A DNA stretch of 64,000 nucleotides from NCBI RefSeq assembly GCF_009831235.1, contig NZ_WUUL01000006.1, forward strand, positions 214,160-278,159. The letters are read 5' to 3'. Below the pieces are notes generated by a model that had not been told where the DNA came from, searched no databases, and saw only the letters and a list, made by a program, of their open reading frames with translations. A program made the position numbers and the translations under genes. This DNA is from Shimazuella alba. GTDB lineage: Bacteria > Bacillota > Bacilli > Thermoactinomycetales > Thermoactinomycetaceae. This document shows, one piece after another, positions 48,976 through 57,236 of the stretch (position 1 is its first letter; every line of letters begins with the position of its first letter).

Positions 48976-49448
48976 TAACGAATATGAAAGAATGCATACT
49001 TGATGCGAGGGGTCCAAGCAGCAGAATCTTGATAAGGCCAATAGCGGTATTGACTATTGTTCGTATGTGCATTTACATATGCTTGCCCATTTTCATCTTT
49101 ATAGGTAACGATCGTACTATGATTCCATCTGCCATCGCCTTCAAAATCATAACAGATAACATCTCCCAGTTGTAAATCTTCTACCCTCGAAACCTGTTGT
49201 GCTCGGCTTCGTAAAAACCAGTAAAAACTATTTGCAACCGCCCAACTATAACTCCAATTATCAGGGCGCCCTTGACGGTACCACCAACCCTTCGTACGAT
49301 CCCTTCCTCCCACCATCGGAAATCCACCAGCATATAAACATTGGGATATAAAATTGGTACAGTCGTCAGTACGGAAAAAACGAAATGCAGGATTATGGGA
49401 GTTCCAATAGGTATTAGCATAAGCAACAGCTCGTTCACGATTATACAT
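48975..49448 (-). CDS. Amidase-domain protein (Amidase_6 type, putative peptidoglycan hydrolase)
   Basis: A 157-residue protein with the Amidase_6 pattern: YNRERAVAYANTYWNSHNPA, FRTDDCTNFISQCLYAGG with the probable nucleophile Cys, LQLGDVICYDFEGDGRWNHS with the catalytic His, then NAHTNNSQYRYW. ATG 49448 behind GGAAGGGG is chosen over GTG 49502. No signal peptide is visible, so it may act in the forespore or mother cell or leave by another route. Many such proteins occur in sporulating Bacillales. The role is inferred from the domain. Confidence 0.78.
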   Translation of the reverse strand: MYNRERAVAYANTYWNSHNPAFRFFRTDDCTNFISQCLYAGGFPMVGGRDRTKGWWYRQGRPDNWSYSWAVANSFYWFLRSRAQQVSRVEDLQLGDVICYDFEGDGRWNHSTIVTYKDENGQAYVNAHTNNSQYRYWPYQDSAAWTPRIKYAFFHIR

Positions 49449-49606
49449 AACATCATCCCCTTCCATCCATTTATATGATTCTGGTCGGAAGGGGTCACAC
49501 AAAAAATCGTCTATTAGAGGAACCAGAAACCACTTTTGGAATCAAGAGAAATATCGCCATACAAATAAAAGTCACGTGTTCCTATTTTTACTTTCACTAA
49601 CCTATG

Positions 49607-50980
49607 CTAATCTTTTCTTCTTTTTAGCTGAAAAGGCATCTCCAGTGGCTGGTAGGTCATCGCATAACGAGGACTTACATTGCTATTAGGGACAAGACTA
49701 AATTCATATTTCTGCACAAATGTAACCAACATTATGAGGGCAGTTGCCAAAGACATATCCTGTCCAATACATATTCGCTGACCTTTACCGAACGGATAAT
49801 AGGCTTTTCGTGTATGATTATCAAACCGTTCAGGAAGAAATCTTTCAGGATCGAATTTATCAGGGTCTGACCAAAAACGAGGATCGTGGTGGGTAGCAAA
49901 AGGACTTAATATTACTGGTGAATTACCGCGAATGGTATAGTCACCTATCTTATCTTCTTTTACAGATGTTCGAAAATACATCGGAAACGCAGGATACAGA
50001 CGTAGTGTCTCATTTAATACCATCCTGGCATACTTGAGTTTCATCATATCCATATACTCTGGAGTGCGCCCTCCCAATACTTGAATCGCTTCTTTATAAA
50101 CCAATTCGAGTATTTGTGGATTTTGACTAAGTAGATAAGAAGCCCAAGTCACCAAGCTGGCAGTGGATTCATATCCAGCTAAAAAAATGGTAAATATTTC
50201 ATCTCGAATCTGCTGATCAGTCATTGATTCTCCGTTTTCATCTTTTGCATCAACTAAAATTCCCAACAAATCATCCTGTGATGCATTTGATTCTCTTCTT
50301 TGGTTGATTATGGAATAGATCTCATGATCCAACTGATCAATCGCTTTTTTATAAGCAGAGCGTCCAGGTGTAGGGAACCAACTAGGGACAAAAAACGTCC
50401 AAACTCTTTTGGTCATCCCTTGAAAAACATCATTTGTTAGTTGTACTAGCCGCTTGGATTGATTGGAATTTACAGATGTTCCAAGTAACGATTTTAAAAC
50501 TACTTCCACATTTGTTTCCGTCGCATCTGTTAACATATTCAACGGAGTACTATTATCTATGCATTCTTCCCATCGCTTTATTGCATGTTGCACTGCTTTA
50601 TTTACAATGAGAGCTGTTTTTTCTATTTGTTCAGGATGAAAAACTGGTTGCATCAACTTCCTTTGACGTTTCCAATGGCTCCCTTCTGCTGTAAATAACC
50701 CATTTCCTAATGCAAAGCGGATTCCATCCATCATACTTCCTTTTATGTAATTAGGAGAGTTTTCAATAAGAACATGATGAACGTAATCTGGATGACTTAC
50801 TAAATATGCACTAACTCTTCCAAAACTCAAACGAACCAAACCGTTTCCTTTTGCAGCTTCACTCATACAAAAATTAAATGGATCCTTTGCTAATTTAGGA
50901 AGAGAAGCGAGAAGACTAAATCCTGTGCGACCTGGAGGATGTAGCGGTTTATGTTGTTTTTCCGATGTTGAGATAACCAT
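49607..50980 (-). CDS. Cytochrome P450 monooxygenase
   Basis: A 457-residue P450. Visible are the I-helix oxygen motif FLAGYESTASLVTW (AGxEST), the K-helix ExxR in LNETLRLYPAFPMYFRT, the PERF motif FDPERFLPERFDNH and the haem loop YPFGKGQRICIGQDMSLA with the Cys ligand (about residue 396). It is a soluble bacterial type similar in length to CYP102-haem-domain or CYP110-like enzymes and has no fused reductase. No partner ferredoxin is adjacent. Fatty acid or terpenoid hydroxylation is possible. Confidence 0.92.
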   Translation of the reverse strand: MVISTSEKQHKPLHPPGRTGFSLLASLPKLAKDPFNFCMSEAAKGNGLVRLSFGRVSAYLVSHPDYVHHVLIENSPNYIKGSMMDGIRFALGNGLFTAEGSHWKRQRKLMQPVFHPEQIEKTALIVNKAVQHAIKRWEECIDNSTPLNMLTDATETNVEVVLKSLLGTSVNSNQSKRLVQLTNDVFQGMTKRVWTFFVPSWFPTPGRSAYKKAIDQLDHEIYSIINQRRESNASQDDLLGILVDAKDENGESMTDQQIRDEIFTIFLAGYESTASLVTWASYLLSQNPQILELVYKEAIQVLGGRTPEYMDMMKLKYARMVLNETLRLYPAFPMYFRTSVKEDKIGDYTIRGNSPVILSPFATHHDPRFWSDPDKFDPERFLPERFDNHTRKAYYPFGKGQRICIGQDMSLATALIMLVTFVQKYEFSLVPNSNVSPRYAMTYQPLEMPFQLKRRKD

Positions 50981-51167
50981 GATGACTGCTCCTTTAAAAT
51001 TTACATTAGAGTGTATATTCTATTTATTATATATAGTTTTATAAATATATTTTTGGCTTATTATAGCAGAATATCTTTTTCGACACACCCATTTTTTCCC
51101 ATAATAAAAGCCTCGATCTAGTAAGGTAGAATCGCTTCAGATCGAGGGCATTTATTATCAAATATAA

Positions 51168-52301
51168 TTAGTTTTTTAACCTGTTCATGGCTACGTTTAA
51201 CTCCGTTAACACCATTTCATCTGTTTCTGTCTGAATTGCCTTTTGTAAACTTTCTTTGGCTTCTTCTCCGCCTATTTTTCCTAATGCCCATGCAATTGTT
51301 CCTCTGATAACAGGGCGAACATCCTTTTGTAACATAGCAGTTAATTCGGCTACTGCTGTTTTATCTTTAAAATGGGCTAAAGCAATGATGGCATTTCGTT
51401 GTATCGGATTCTTTCCTCTCCATGAGCCGGACATCTCTCCAAACTGTTCTTTGAATTGTCGATTGCTTAACTTTAAGATCGGCTTTAACAGCGGTTTTAC
51501 TTTTTCTACGTCTGGATGGAAAGCTTGCTGATGATCAAAATACCGCTTTTTATTTTTAGGACACACCGTTTGACAAGTGTCACATCCATAGAGGCGATTG
51601 CCTATTTTATCGCGGTATTTCTCTGGTATCATGGTCTTCGTTTGCGTCAAATAAGCAATACAGGATTGAGAATCTAAACGTCCTGGTTCGACAAGTGCTC
51701 CTGTTGGACAAGCTGTCATACATAAAGTACAATCACCACAGCCATCCTCAACTGGTTCATCTGGAGGAAGATAAACGTCCACCAACATTTCTCCAAGGTA
51801 TACCCAAGAGCCAAATTCTTCTGTGATAATAGCTGTGTTCTTCCCACTCCACCCAATACCAGCACGTTGTGCTGCTGCTCGATCACTCAGTGCACCAGTA
51901 TCGACCATCGATTGGATCGTTGCATTAGGTACAAGAGAGTGTAAATAAGTCGATAAATCATCTAGCTTTTGTCTCAGTACTAGATGATAATCAGTTCCCC
52001 AAGATGCACGACAAAAGATTCCACGATAATTTCCAGGTTCGGATTTTGGAGGATCAGTTAGTTTGGCAGGATAAGCGATGGCAATGGCGATGATTGTTTT
52101 CACTGCTGGCATAAGCTTTTCTGGATGAGAGCGAAGCTCAATATCGGATTCTTCAAAACCGGAGGCAAGGCCTTTCTCTTGTTGCTCACGTAGTCGCTCT
52201 TTTAGTTCTAAAAAAGGATCAGCAGAAGCAAAACCGATTTTATCAATACCTAACTCTGCAGCTTTTGCGATCAATTTTTCTTTTAGTTGCTCTGCCTTCA
52301 T
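51168..52301 (-). CDS. queG: Epoxyqueuosine reductase QueG
   Basis: A 377-residue iron-sulfur, cobalamin-dependent enzyme for the last step of queuosine synthesis in tRNA. Two 4Fe-4S motifs are visible: CGDCTLCMTACPTGAL and CDTCQTVCPKNKK. WSGKNTAIITEEFGSWVYLG and VDTGALSDRAAAQRAGIGW are family marks. The C-terminal 80 residues are HEAT-like repeats (AIIALAHFKDKTAVAELTAM), normal for the Bacillales version. AAGGAGG precedes the ATG. Confidence 0.95.
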   Translation of the reverse strand: MKAEQLKEKLIAKAAELGIDKIGFASADPFLELKERLREQQEKGLASGFEESDIELRSHPEKLMPAVKTIIAIAIAYPAKLTDPPKSEPGNYRGIFCRASWGTDYHLVLRQKLDDLSTYLHSLVPNATIQSMVDTGALSDRAAAQRAGIGWSGKNTAIITEEFGSWVYLGEMLVDVYLPPDEPVEDGCGDCTLCMTACPTGALVEPGRLDSQSCIAYLTQTKTMIPEKYRDKIGNRLYGCDTCQTVCPKNKKRYFDHQQAFHPDVEKVKPLLKPILKLSNRQFKEQFGEMSGSWRGKNPIQRNAIIALAHFKDKTAVAELTAMLQKDVRPVIRGTIAWALGKIGGEEAKESLQKAIQTETDEMVLTELNVAMNRLKN

Positions 52302-52319
52302 TTATCCTACCTCCTTTCC

Positions 52320-52730
52320 TTATCTTGGTACAGCAGCTCGAGCTAATTCGTCACAACGATTATTTAACTCAACATTGCTATGTCCTTTTACTTTTTTAAA
52401 CTCTACATCATGTTTACGATAAAGAGCTAGCAACTCACGCCATAAATCTTCATTCTTCTTAAATCCGCTTTTTTCCCATTTTACATACCATTTGTCATGA
52501 AAACAGTTCACAATATAAGCACTATCGGAACACACCTTCACTTTGCACGGTTGTTTTAACATTTTCAGTGATTGGATAACAGCCATTAATTCCATTCGAT
52601 TATTTGTTGTCTGTTTATCTCCACCAGAGATTTCCTTGGTGTGCTCTCCATATATCAAAATAGCTGCCCATCCACCTGGACCAGGGTTTCCTGAACAAGC
52701 TCCGTCCGTATAGATGGTAACTTCTTTCAC
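52320..52730 (-). CDS. rnhA: Ribonuclease HI
   Basis: A 136-residue RNase H. The catalytic set is present: Asp in IYTDGACSGNPGPGGWA, Glu in TNNRMELMAVIQSL, Asp in VCSDSAYIVNCF and Asp in LNNRCDELARAAV, with the His-containing KGHSNVELN loop. It starts at GTG 52730 behind GAGAGG. Removes RNA from RNA/DNA hybrids. It sits 18 bases upstream of queG and is probably cotranscribed. Confidence 0.95.
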   Translation of the reverse strand: MKEVTIYTDGACSGNPGPGGWAAILIYGEHTKEISGGDKQTTNNRMELMAVIQSLKMLKQPCKVKVCSDSAYIVNCFHDKWYVKWEKSGFKKNEDLWRELLALYRKHDVEFKKVKGHSNVELNNRCDELARAAVPR

Positions 52731-52806
52731 GTCATACCTCTCCTCCCAAAAGAAAAAGACACATTAGATTTGCTCTAACATGTCTTTATCATATCACCAA
52801 ATTGTG

Positions 52807-52884
52807 TGGTCGGGGTGACAGGATTCGAACCTGCGACCCCTCGCTCCCAAAGCGAGTGCTCTGGCCAAACTGAGCTACACCCCG
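52807..52884 (-). tRNA. tRNA-Pro (TGG anticodon)
   Basis: Read on the minus strand: acceptor CGGGGTG/CACCCCG, D arm AGCTCAGTTTGGCCAGAGC, anticodon stem CTCGC/GCGAG with loop TTTGGGA (anticodon TGG), T arm GCAGGTTCGAATCCTGT, discriminator A and encoded CCA. Confidence 0.95.
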
Positions 52885-52896
52885 ATATGCAATTGG

Positions 52897-52980
52897 TGGT
52901 ACCGAAGGTGGGACTCGAACCCACACTCCAAAGGAACACGATTTTGAGTCGTGCGCGTCTGCCAGTTCCGCCACTTCGGC
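52897..52980 (-). tRNA. tRNA-Leu (CAA anticodon)
   Basis: Minus strand: acceptor GCCGAAG/CTTCGGT, anticodon loop CTCAAAA (anticodon CAA), a long variable arm (TGTTCCTTTGGAGTG) as expected for a class II tRNA, T arm GGGTTCGAGTCCCA, and encoded CCA. It is 12 bases upstream of tRNA-Pro and presumably cotranscribed. Confidence 0.95.
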
Positions 52981-53165
52981 TCAGCGACAAAATCTATATT
53001 ACGATATATTTGCTAGAGTGTCAATCCTTTTTTAAAAGAAATTTATCTTTTGTTTGCAAACCCATTTCTCTACAGAGAATTGTACACTTCATCTGTTTTA
53101 TTTTAAAGAATATGTTATATTATACCTATTCTTTTTATTTTAATCATACTAGGAAGGAAGATACC

Positions 53166-53948
53166 ATGAACTGGAATTTCCAAATCAACTGGGATCATAT
53201 CTCTGAAATACTCATTCGCTGTCTCGTAATTATTGTAATTGCTTACATTGCTTTTCTCCTGATTAAAGGAATTATTTATCGTTTTATTGTTGGTAGAAAA
53301 AAACAAAATACACGTTTGCAGACGTTAACCAGTTTAGCCAGCAATTTTATAGGATATGTCATCTTCTTTGTTGCGTTGGTGTCTTTACTAGACCAATTTG
53401 GAATTAATGCTACTGGACTTATTGCTAGTGCCGGAATAATAGGGTTAGCAATTGGTTTTGGAGCACAAGGTCTTGTAAGTGATATTGTAACAGGATTCTT
53501 CATACTTATGGAAGACCAAGTAAACGTAGATGACCATATCACTGTTAATGATTTTTCTGGTGTAGTAGAGCAGACTGGATTACGTATATTAAAAATTCGT
53601 GGTTTAAATGGTGACCTTCATTTCATCCCAAATCGTGAACTAAAGTCCCTAACCAACCACTCCAAAGGTACATCCAATACTATTGTAAATGTAAAAATTC
53701 ATTATGCACAGGGACAAGATATGCATAGCAGTTTATCCGAAATTCAAGCAAAACTAAACGAAATAAAAGAAGAATTGCCACAAGTTATTCAAGGACCAGC
53801 AGTACTTGATGTACATACTCCAAATAAGGCTGAAAATTATATTCGTATCATTGCTAAAACAGAACCAAATCAAGGAAGGGCTGTGGCAGAGGTACTGGAA
53901 GAACAAGCAAAGCAAATTATGGCATTGAAGAAAAATTCATTAGCATAA
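53166..53948 (+). CDS. Small-conductance mechanosensitive channel (MscS/YkuT family)
   Basis: A 260-residue channel with three N-terminal helices. The pore helix and following loop read GIIGLAIGFGAQGLVSDIVT; the beta domain has DDHITVNDFSGVVEQTGLRI and FIPNRELKSLTNHSKG. This is the short MscS type that opens under membrane tension during osmotic downshock. ATG 53166 follows GGAAGGAAG. It overlaps the convergent kinase gene by 9 bases at the 3' end. Confidence 0.92.
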   Translation: MNWNFQINWDHISEILIRCLVIIVIAYIAFLLIKGIIYRFIVGRKKQNTRLQTLTSLASNFIGYVIFFVALVSLLDQFGINATGLIASAGIIGLAIGFGAQGLVSDIVTGFFILMEDQVNVDDHITVNDFSGVVEQTGLRILKIRGLNGDLHFIPNRELKSLTNHSKGTSNTIVNVKIHYAQGQDMHSSLSEIQAKLNEIKEELPQVIQGPAVLDVHTPNKAENYIRIIAKTEPNQGRAVAEVLEEQAKQIMALKKNSLA

Positions 53949-54494
53949 TCTTTTTTCCGATAAAGAAGGTGAATTCAAATGAATCATCTTCTTTCTTAAT
54001 GTTGCTAGAAAATGGGAAACTTGCTTACTATTTTGCAAAATTACTATCTGCTTTTCTTCGTTTTCCTGTAAAGCTTGTAATATTTTTAATCTCTTCCCTT
54101 TTGGATAGTTCCATATAAATTGGAAAAACTCCATATCTATCTTTTCTGGACAGCCATTTCCCATATCAGATCGTGTCTGATTTCTATTTTTCCAATATCT
54201 TTGAAATACACGATAAAGGCAAATCCACTTAGGAAAATCCAAAAAAATGATCGTATCTGCTTTTTCCAACCTAGGTTGCCATACACTGCTATAAGTTCCA
54301 TCGATAATCCATTGATCTTTGACGAGATGTCTTTGTTGCGCTTCTTTAAAATCTTCTTGTGAGACAGAAATCCAACCAGGCTGCCAAAACAGTTTATCTA
54401 GGTGGATCACTTCTATGTCTAGTACTTGGCCTATTTTTTTTGCAAGTGTTGATTTACCTGATCCTGGAGATCCCATAATACATATCTTTCGCAT
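53940..54494 (-). CDS. P-loop nucleotide kinase, FlaR/topology-modulation-protein type
   Basis: A 184-residue kinase-like protein with Walker A IMGSPGSGKSTLAKKI, IHLDKLFWQPGW and the DGTYSSVWQPRLEKADTIIF stretch diagnostic of the adenylate-kinase-like family called topology modulation protein (FlaR). ATG 54494 behind GGAGG is chosen over 54,509. Likely a small cytosolic nucleotide or nucleoside kinase; its biological role is unclear. Confidence 0.82.
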   Translation of the reverse strand: MRKICIMGSPGSGKSTLAKKIGQVLDIEVIHLDKLFWQPGWISVSQEDFKEAQQRHLVKDQWIIDGTYSSVWQPRLEKADTIIFLDFPKWICLYRVFQRYWKNRNQTRSDMGNGCPEKIDMEFFQFIWNYPKGKRLKILQALQENEEKQIVILQNSKQVSHFLATLRKKMIHLNSPSLSEKRLC

Positions 54495-54701
54495 TCTTAA
54501 ATCCTCCAAGCACCTACATACTAGTCACAAACAAGGAAAAAGAGCAAGTAGGTTAACTTACTCAGATATCAATGTATTAAGCAATTGTGAAGGTTAACTA
54601 AAAATCTCTTCATTAAAGCCTATTCTTATTTCTATATTTATTACCATATTTATTATCATTCCCCTTGTTCTACTTTGCAAAAAAAGAGAGGTTACCCTCT
54701 C

Positions 54702-56609
54702 TTATCGAAGCAATCGCAATCCATTTAAAATAACCAGTATAGTACTACCTTCATGACCTATTACTCCAAGTGGTAAATTGATTAGCTCAGTAAAGTTGGA
54801 CAACAAGAGGAGTAAAATAACGCCTGCTGCAAAAATAAGGTTTTGGAGAATAATACGTTTCATTCGTTTTGATAATTTTACTGCTGTATAGATATGGGAG
54901 AGATTATCATTCATCAATACCATATCAGCAGTTTCTAAAGCTATGTCACTACCGCCAGCACCCATCGCAATACCCATACTTGCTTGGCTCAGTGCAGGAG
55001 CATCATTTACACCATCCCCAACCATTGCAATCTTGCCGTGTAGTTGTCTCAATTCTTTTACCTTTTCTACTTTATCTTGAGGCATGAGATCACTATAAAA
55101 TTCCTTTATATTCAGTTCTTTTGCAATCCCTTCTGCTGTTCGCTTTTGGTCTCCTGTCAGCATAACAGTGTGAATACCTGCATCATGTAAAGACTGAATA
55201 ACAAATTTCGCATCTTCACGAATCGTATCTTTTAATGCGATAGCTCCTACGATGATCCCTGCTTGCTCGACTACTACGACTGTCTTCCCTAGTTTTTCTA
55301 GTTTCTCCGTCTCCAAACGGATATCATTTGCAAGAGTAAACCACTCTGGTTTTCCTATTCGCCAAGAAACACCTAGATACGTAGCTTTTACTCCACGACC
55401 TGATTCTGATTGAAGTTCCTCTGGTCTTGTACGGTTCAAATCATGATCCTCTGCATATGCCACAATAGCTTGTGCTATTGGATGCTCAGAGAGCCACTCA
55501 ATAGAAGCAACTGCTTGTATTAACTCCGACTCACTTAAACCTGCGAATAAACGAATATCAGTGACTTTTGGCTTTCCTTCTGTCAAGGTACCAGTTTTAT
55601 CAAAAGCTACGGCACCAATCTCAGACAACACCTCTAATTGCATACCATTTTTAAATAAAATACCTTTGCGTGATCCATTAGACATTGCAGACAATATAGC
55701 AGGCATGATAGAAGCAACAAGTGCACAAGGTGAAGCAACAACTAAGAAAACCATTGCTCGATAAAAAGTTTCAGACCAACTCCATTGGACCACAAAGTGA
55801 GGAACAAACAACAAGATAGCTGTTACCAACAAGATAACTTTGGCATATGTTCGCTCTAAACGTTCCATTTTTAATTGAGATGTAGGAACATCTTCTCTAG
55901 CTTGGTCCACCATTTTAACAATTTTAGCAAAAAGGCTATTCTCATTGGAGACAGTGACTCGAATGAGTAGTGACCCAGTACTATTAATTGTTCCAGCATA
56001 AACTGGATCATCTTTGCGTTTGGAAACAGGTGTAGATTCCCCCGTTATGGTAGCTTGATCCACATCTGAATGGCCTTCAATCACTTTCCCATCAACTGGG
56101 ATACGACCTCCTGGTCTCACCACCACTACATCATCCACACTTAATTGGGATACTGGAACTTTTGCTTCTGAGCCATCTGGATACACAATCGTCGCAATTT
56201 CTGGTTGCAGACTGAGAAGTTTCGATAGATCTCGTTCACTTCTAGCCATGGTATAAGTTTCTAAAGCTCCACTGAACGAAAATATAAAAATGAGCAAAGC
56301 TCCTTCTAGCCAATAACCGATTGTTGCTGCACCAATAGCGGCAAGCATCATCAATAGATCAACACCAATTTCGCGTTCTTTCCATAATTCTATTAGTCCT
56401 TCTTTTGCCTTTACATAGCCACCAATAAAGAAAGCAAGTAGGTAAAGAGCTATAGCAAATGAAATGCTTGTCCTTTCTAATAGAAATGCAGCTAAAGTTA
56501 ACAAACCACTTGAAATGGCAAAACTAAATTCAACATAATGGTCATTTTTATTATTTGGTTCTATTTGGTGATTATTTTTTTTATTTACTTGATACGTAAC
56601 GAATTCCAT
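54702..56609 (-). CDS. zosA: Heavy-metal P-type ATPase, ZosA/CadA-like (P1B)
   Basis: A 635-residue P1B ATPase with eight membrane helices. SPCALVASIMPAILSAMSNG is the CPC-type metal site, VAFDKTGTLTEGKP the phosphorylation site, SEHPIAQAI the HP motif and MVGDGVNDAPALSQ the hinge. It lacks an N-terminal CxxC domain, as do ZosA and related Zn/Cd/Co transporters. ATG 56609 behind GGTGG is preferred to TTG 56648. B. subtilis zosA is a PerR-controlled zinc importer induced by peroxide; here a Fur-family box lies 66 bases upstream. Cadmium/zinc export remains possible. Confidence 0.82.
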   Translation of the reverse strand: MEFVTYQVNKKNNHQIEPNNKNDHYVEFSFAISSGLLTLAAFLLERTSISFAIALYLLAFFIGGYVKAKEGLIELWKEREIGVDLLMMLAAIGAATIGYWLEGALLIFIFSFSGALETYTMARSERDLSKLLSLQPEIATIVYPDGSEAKVPVSQLSVDDVVVVRPGGRIPVDGKVIEGHSDVDQATITGESTPVSKRKDDPVYAGTINSTGSLLIRVTVSNENSLFAKIVKMVDQAREDVPTSQLKMERLERTYAKVILLVTAILLFVPHFVVQWSWSETFYRAMVFLVVASPCALVASIMPAILSAMSNGSRKGILFKNGMQLEVLSEIGAVAFDKTGTLTEGKPKVTDIRLFAGLSESELIQAVASIEWLSEHPIAQAIVAYAEDHDLNRTRPEELQSESGRGVKATYLGVSWRIGKPEWFTLANDIRLETEKLEKLGKTVVVVEQAGIIVGAIALKDTIREDAKFVIQSLHDAGIHTVMLTGDQKRTAEGIAKELNIKEFYSDLMPQDKVEKVKELRQLHGKIAMVGDGVNDAPALSQASMGIAMGAGGSDIALETADMVLMNDNLSHIYTAVKLSKRMKRIILQNLIFAAGVILLLLLSNFTELINLPLGVIGHEGSTILVILNGLRLLR

Positions 56610-56674
56610 TATTTTCACCACCGTATAGTTGAGATTCTCTCTTTCCAATAGGGGCAGAGCCCCAGGTTAATTAC

Positions 56675-56689
56675 TGAGAATGATTTTCA
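56675..56689. promoter_or_regulatory. Fur/PerR-type operator upstream of the P-type ATPase gene
   Basis: TGAGAATGATTTTCA is a 7-1-7 inverted repeat one base away from the Fur-box arm TGATAAT in each half. The outer TGA/TCA bases fit Fur better than PerR (TTATAATNATTATAA) or Zur (TCGTAATNATTACGA), but PerR cannot be excluded. Confidence 0.6.
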
Positions 56690-57236
56690 TTTTTGCCCAT
56701 GCACAACTTATTTATAATTATTATAATCAAGAAATGATTATTTGTGAATAGTTATTTTCATATGCTAATAATTCGTTTAAAAAATATTCGGAAGAGGCGT
56801 CTTAACTAGTGTTTTTTCCAAGTTTCCTGTTCCATCGTTCTAAGATTACTTGCTCTTTTCACGACCAAATTAAAAATTGCAAAATAGCTATTCATTTAAA
56901 CCCCAACGAAAAACATATTAGTTTAAATTTTAGTTATTTTAGATTTATTCATCCCTTATTATCTATAATTCATCCAGATTATTCTTAACATTACTTTTAC
57001 ATAGCTCTGCAATATGTTTAAATAAAATGTATGTGAACTCTTGTTATGAAGCTTTAAATCAAAAAAGAAGCCAATAGAGGCTTCTTTTTTATGATTCTGT
57101 TTTACTATCGTTTTCTGCACTATTATGATAAATTTAAAGAAAATCTGACCTTATTCATCTTAGAAGCGGATCCGGTCACACAATAGATATCCAACTATCC
57201 TTACATTCCAACAGTAAGGGAAAGGAGCAGATAATT
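56690..57236. other. Intergenic region upstream of the ATPase pair
   Basis: No gene seen. A short hairpin GAAGCC...GGCTTC flanked by A and T runs (about 57,067-57,091) is a bidirectional terminator. The Shine-Dalgarno GGAAAGGAG of the next gene lies at about 57,219-57,227, 9 to 10 bases before TTG 57237. Confidence 0.6.

Noticed and set aside
52775..53165. Open frames running through the tRNA genes and a very long N-terminal extension of the MscS channel
   Set aside because: They translate tRNA sequence. The channel has a proper Shine-Dalgarno and ATG at 53,166.
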